From Rickettsiales bacterium (GTDB lineage: Bacteria; Pseudomonadota; Alphaproteobacteria; Rickettsiales; JANQQO01), in the NCBI GenBank assembly GCA_028289305.1, contig JANQQO010000006.1, positions 1 to 17,905 on the forward strand: a stretch of 17,905 nt of DNA. Direction: 5' to 3'. Position 1 is the first letter of the stretch. Every line of letters begins with the position of its first letter. The notes under the pieces are model-generated. The model saw only the letters and a program-made list of their open reading frames with translations. It had not been told where the DNA came from and ran no database searches. Below, one piece after another: positions 15,037 to 17,905 of the stretch. Made by a program: the position numbers and the translations under genes.

Positions 15037-15921
15037 ATGGCACATTTCCGTTACATACCCGTCTTTTTGGTTGTCATCCTGCTTGCAGCATGCAGCAGCG
15101 GTGAGGAAAAAACCGTTGATGAAAACGCACCAAAACGTACAGCTGAAGAATATTACAACATTGCGTTGGATAGTCTGCAATCTGGACAATACGAAAGTGC
15201 GATTGAATCCTTCCGCGAAATTGAACGGCAATATCCGTTTTCTCCCTGGGCCTCGCGCGCGCAGGTGATGGTGGCCTATGCCTATTATAAAGACTCGGAG
15301 TATGACGACGCTATTGGCGCCATTGATCGCTTTGTCAGCCTCAATCCAGGCAATGAGAACGTCAATTACATGTATTACCTCAAGGCGCTTTCCTATTATG
15401 AGCGTATTTCCGATATCGGGCGGGATCAAAAAATCACCCAGCAAGCAAAAGATGCGCTGCGCGATGTGATGCTGCGCTTTCCGCAAACCGAATTTGCACG
15501 AGATGCACGGCTGAAGCTTGATCTGGTCAATGATCACTTGGCCGGGAAAGAAATGGAAATCGGCCGCTTCTACCAAAAGCAGAAAAAATATATCGCAGCG
15601 ATTAACCGCTTCAAGGCCGTTGTTGAGCGATTTGAAACCACAAGCCATGCGCCAGAGGCGTTATACCGTATCACCGAGACCTATCTCGCCCTCGGCGTGC
15701 CGTCTGAGGCACAGAAAAACGCCGCCGTGCTCGGCCATAACTTCCCAGAAAGCAAATGGTATCACTACGCTTATCGCCTGGTAGAAAAGGGTGCGGATAC
15801 GCCTATTCCGCAAGGTGATAGCTGGCTTACCAGAACATTCACGTTTGAATCCACCGAATCGCCTGCACAACAAGACCTGGAACAACCCTCCTTTCTTGAT
15901 AGGGTAGAGGAATTCTTTTAA
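15037..15921 (+). CDS. bamD: Outer membrane protein assembly lipoprotein BamD
   Basis: BamD is the essential lipoprotein of the BAM complex that inserts beta-barrel proteins into the outer membrane; it sits on the periplasmic side. The 294-residue precursor (E. coli 245) has a short lipoprotein signal peptide with the lipobox LAAC, so Cys19 would be the lipidated first residue. The mature part, from about residue 33, is built of TPR-like helical pairs: AEEYYNIALDSLQSGQYESAI, IERQYPFSPWASRAQVMVAY, YYKDSEYDDAIGAIDRFVSL, NYMYYLKALSYYE, and later MEIGRFYQKQKKYIAAINRF. A C-terminal tail of about 40 residues (from about 255) extends beyond the repeats. The start has no clear Shine-Dalgarno but gives the signal peptide exactly. 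The neighbour order lpxC-bamD-recN-ligA is common in alphaproteobacteria. Confidence 0.95.
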   Translation: MAHFRYIPVFLVVILLAACSSGEEKTVDENAPKRTAEEYYNIALDSLQSGQYESAIESFREIERQYPFSPWASRAQVMVAYAYYKDSEYDDAIGAIDRFVSLNPGNENVNYMYYLKALSYYERISDIGRDQKITQQAKDALRDVMLRFPQTEFARDARLKLDLVNDHLAGKEMEIGRFYQKQKKYIAAINRFKAVVERFETTSHAPEALYRITETYLALGVPSEAQKNAAVLGHNFPESKWYHYAYRLVEKGADTPIPQGDSWLTRTFTFESTESPAQQDLEQPSFLDRVEEFF

Positions 15922-15936
15922 ACATACGGCCACGCC

Positions 15937-17598
15937 ATGTTACAGCAGCTCACCATTCACGATATCGTGCTGATTGAGGCGCTGGATATTCCTTTCCAGT
16001 CCGGATTTTGCGTGTTAACCGGTGAAACCGGTGCCGGTAAATCCATTCTGCTCGATGCGCTGGGCCTCGTGCTCGGCAAGCGTGCGGAAGCACGCCTGGT
16101 GCGTCACGGTGCAGAAAAAGGGGTGGTAACCGCCACCTTCAGTGCGGAAGATCGTGCTATCAAGACCCTCCTAAATGCGCATGCTATTGATGCGGAGGAG
16201 GAGCTGTTGCTCCGCCGCGTGCTCTATGCCGATGGTAAAAGCAAGGCCTTCATTAACGATTGTCCTGTCAGCATCCAGCTCTTGCAGCAAGTGGGCGCTA
16301 GCCTGGTGGAAATCCACGGCCAGCATACCCAGCAAGGCTTGCTGGCGCCGAACTATCACCGCCACATCCTCGATGCGTATGGTGGCTTGGAAGCCTCTGT
16401 CACCGCAGTAACGGAGGCATATACTGCGTGGCAGGAGGCGGAAAAGCGCTACGAAGAGGCACAAGCCATCTGCGATAAAACCAAGGGCGAGGAGGATTAC
16501 CTCCGCCATGTCCTGCAGGAATTAGAGCAGCTTGATCCTCAAATAGGAGAAGAAGAAAAACTCGCCGAGCAGCGCAGCCGCCTGATGCATCAGGAAAAAA
16601 TCACTGAAACGCTAGAGGCCGCCTTGGGCGAGCTGCATGGCAGCAAAGCCGTTGCCAGTGCCTTGCGCTCTGCCAGCCGCATTTTAGAGCGCAGCAGCGT
16701 GCCCGATAAAACCCTGTTTTCCTCAGCGCTCGAAGCACTAGATCGTGCTACCATCGAAGTGGATGAAGCAGAATCCGCCCTTGAAGCGTCGCTGAGGCAA
16801 GATGGCGATACTAATCTATCCTTGGATGATATAGAAGAGCGTCTGTTTGCCTTGCGTGAAGCGGCGCGTAAATACCGTGTAACGCCCGATGCGTTGCCGG
16901 AGCATAAAGAGCAGATCGCACAGCAGCTAGACGCACTGGAGCACAGCGAAGATGTGCTCCGCAATTGCATAGCAGAGCGCGATGCGTCTAAAAAACGCTA
17001 TCAGGAACAGGCCGAAGCGTTGCACGCCAAGCGCCTGCAGGCTGCTCAGAAGCTCGAAAAAGCAGTTGCGAAAGAGCTTACGCCGCTCAAAATGGCGAAT
17101 AGCGCGATGCAGATCGCCTGCGAGCCATTGCCCGAGTCAGGCTGGGGGCCACAAGGGATGGAGCGTGTGGAGTTTCGCGTGCGCACTAATCCTGGCGCGC
17201 CGTTTGGTCCCATGGCAAAAATCGCTTCAGGCGGTGAGCTCTCACGTTTCATGCTGGCATTAAAAGTCGTCTTGGCGCATGTAAAATCAGCACCCACCTT
17301 AATTTTTGATGAGATTGATAGCGGCATAGGTGGCGCGGTGGCTGATGCGGTGGGCCAGCGCTTAGAGCAGCTCGGCACCACGCATCAGGTGCTTGCCGTA
17401 ACCCACCAGCCGCAAGTTGCTGCCCACGGCCAGCATCACTTGCGCGTAGAGAAACGCGAACGTGCCGGTGCGGTCACTACCACGGTCACACCGCTTTCTG
17501 AGCAACAGCGCCAGGAAGAAGTTGCCCGTATGCTCGCCGGCAAATCGATTACAGAAGAAGCGCGCGCAGCGGCCGGCAAATTGATGCAAGCGAGTTAA
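15937..17598 (+). CDS. recN: DNA repair protein RecN
   Basis: RecN is an SMC-like ATPase that acts in repair of double-strand breaks with the RecA pathway. The protein has 553 residues, the same as E. coli RecN. The N-terminal head has Walker A GETGAGKS (29-36). It is followed by SIQLLQQVGASLVEIHGQH, with the EIHGQH motif typical of RecN. A central Glu/Ala-rich coiled coil runs from about 160 to 380. The C-terminal head has the signature SGGELSRFMLALK (431-443), Walker B LIFDEIDSGIGG (455-466, D458 and E459) and VTHQPQVAAHG (near 489-499). The start ATG is 15 bp after the bamD stop, so it is probably co-transcribed. No LexA-type operator is seen upstream. The stop codon abuts the ligA start. 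Confidence 0.97.
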   Translation: MLQQLTIHDIVLIEALDIPFQSGFCVLTGETGAGKSILLDALGLVLGKRAEARLVRHGAEKGVVTATFSAEDRAIKTLLNAHAIDAEEELLLRRVLYADGKSKAFINDCPVSIQLLQQVGASLVEIHGQHTQQGLLAPNYHRHILDAYGGLEASVTAVTEAYTAWQEAEKRYEEAQAICDKTKGEEDYLRHVLQELEQLDPQIGEEEKLAEQRSRLMHQEKITETLEAALGELHGSKAVASALRSASRILERSSVPDKTLFSSALEALDRATIEVDEAESALEASLRQDGDTNLSLDDIEERLFALREAARKYRVTPDALPEHKEQIAQQLDALEHSEDVLRNCIAERDASKKRYQEQAEALHAKRLQAAQKLEKAVAKELTPLKMANSAMQIACEPLPESGWGPQGMERVEFRVRTNPGAPFGPMAKIASGGELSRFMLALKVVLAHVKSAPTLIFDEIDSGIGGAVADAVGQRLEQLGTTHQVLAVTHQPQVAAHGQHHLRVEKRERAGAVTTTVTPLSEQQRQEEVARMLAGKSITEEARAAAGKLMQAS

Positions 17599-17905
17599 AT
17601 GAACAATCTTTTCGACCTAGAACACCTCCGTGCCATTCCTCCGGATGCGTTAACAGAGGCGCAAGCCAAGGAAGAACTTGCTCGTTTGGCCGAAGAGATC
17701 GCCGCGCATGATCGCCGCTATTACCAGCATGATGCACCTACTATTAGCGATGCGGAATATGACGCGTTGCGCCAGCGTAACACGGCCATCGAAGCGGCTT
17801 TTCCGCAGCTAGTGCGCGCAGATAGCCCGTCTAACTCCATTGGCGCTGCGCCCGCAGAAAAATTCGCCAAGGTTACCCACGCCATGCCTATGCTCTCTTT
17901 GGCCA
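17599..17905 (+). CDS. ligA: NAD-dependent DNA ligase (LigA), N-terminal part
   Basis: This is the first 102 codons of ligA, cut by the window end. LigA seals nicks in DNA during replication and repair, using NAD as the adenylate donor. The visible part is the Ia domain that binds nicotinamide mononucleotide: AHDRRYYQHDAPTISDAEYDAL (residues about 36-57, containing the YYxxDxPxISDAEYD pattern) and then the HAMPMLSLA motif at the window edge, which leads into the adenylation domain. The catalytic lysine (KxDG) lies beyond the window. The ATG follows the recN stop with no gap (TAAATG), so translation is probably coupled to recN. Confidence 0.95.
   Translation, partial: MNNLFDLEHLRAIPPDALTEAQAKEELARLAEEIAAHDRRYYQHDAPTISDAEYDALRQRNTAIEAAFPQLVRADSPSNSIGAAPAEKFAKVTHAMPMLSLA

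Noticed and set aside
15007..15648. 213-codon minus-strand frame opposite bamD
   Set aside because: It is the shadow of a well-supported lipoprotein gene and shows no domain of its own.
1..17905. Mobile element, CRISPR array, toxin-antitoxin or defence genes
   Set aside because: Every gene is a conserved dcw or flanking housekeeping gene on one strand, with no transposase, integrase, spaced repeats or compositional break.

Overview
The window is a stretch of the division and cell wall (dcw) cluster of a Gram-negative bacterium, read entirely from the plus strand. Gene order is murE (3' end), murF, mraY, murD, ftsW, murG, murC, murB, ddl, ftsQ, ftsA, ftsZ, lpxC, bamD, recN, ligA (5' end). The run ftsQ-ftsA-ftsZ-lpxC-bamD-recN-ligA, the 499-residue FtsZ with a long linker ending in an IPAFLRRK-type tail, and the short (300-residue) MurB together point to an alphaproteobacterium of moderate GC content. 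I cannot place it below class. The meso-diaminopimelate motif in MurE and the presence of LpxC and BamD agree with a Gram-negative envelope.

Region 1 (1-12089) is a packed gene train. It holds the cytoplasmic steps from UDP-MurNAc tripeptide to lipid II (MurE, MurF, MraY, MurD, MurG, MurC, MurB, Ddl), the septal glycosyltransferase FtsW, and the divisome proteins FtsQ and FtsA. Gaps are 0-17 bp. Several junctions overlap (TAATG, ATGA three times, GTGA, and a 14-nt overlap), so translational coupling is likely and there is little room for internal promoters between genes.

Region 2 (12090-15036) holds ftsZ and lpxC, each with its own leader. The 154-bp ftsA-ftsZ gap has two hairpins, a promoter-like pair, a 15-bp inverted repeat over the -10, and a perfect TTAA-N7-TTAA site of the CtrA type next to a GANTC site. 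The 120-bp ftsZ-lpxC gap has a plausible promoter. The 243-bp lpxC-bamD gap has nested hairpins, a terminator, and a GC-rich structured element that reads on the minus strand like a small RNA with its own terminator, or like a dispersed palindromic repeat.

Region 3 (15037-17905) holds bamD (outer-membrane protein assembly lipoprotein), recN (SMC-like DNA repair ATPase) and the first 102 codons of ligA (NAD-dependent DNA ligase).

The coding content is ordinary and I see no new multigene system, mobile element, CRISPR array, tRNA or rRNA. What merits a second look is the non-coding DNA around ftsZ and between lpxC and bamD.
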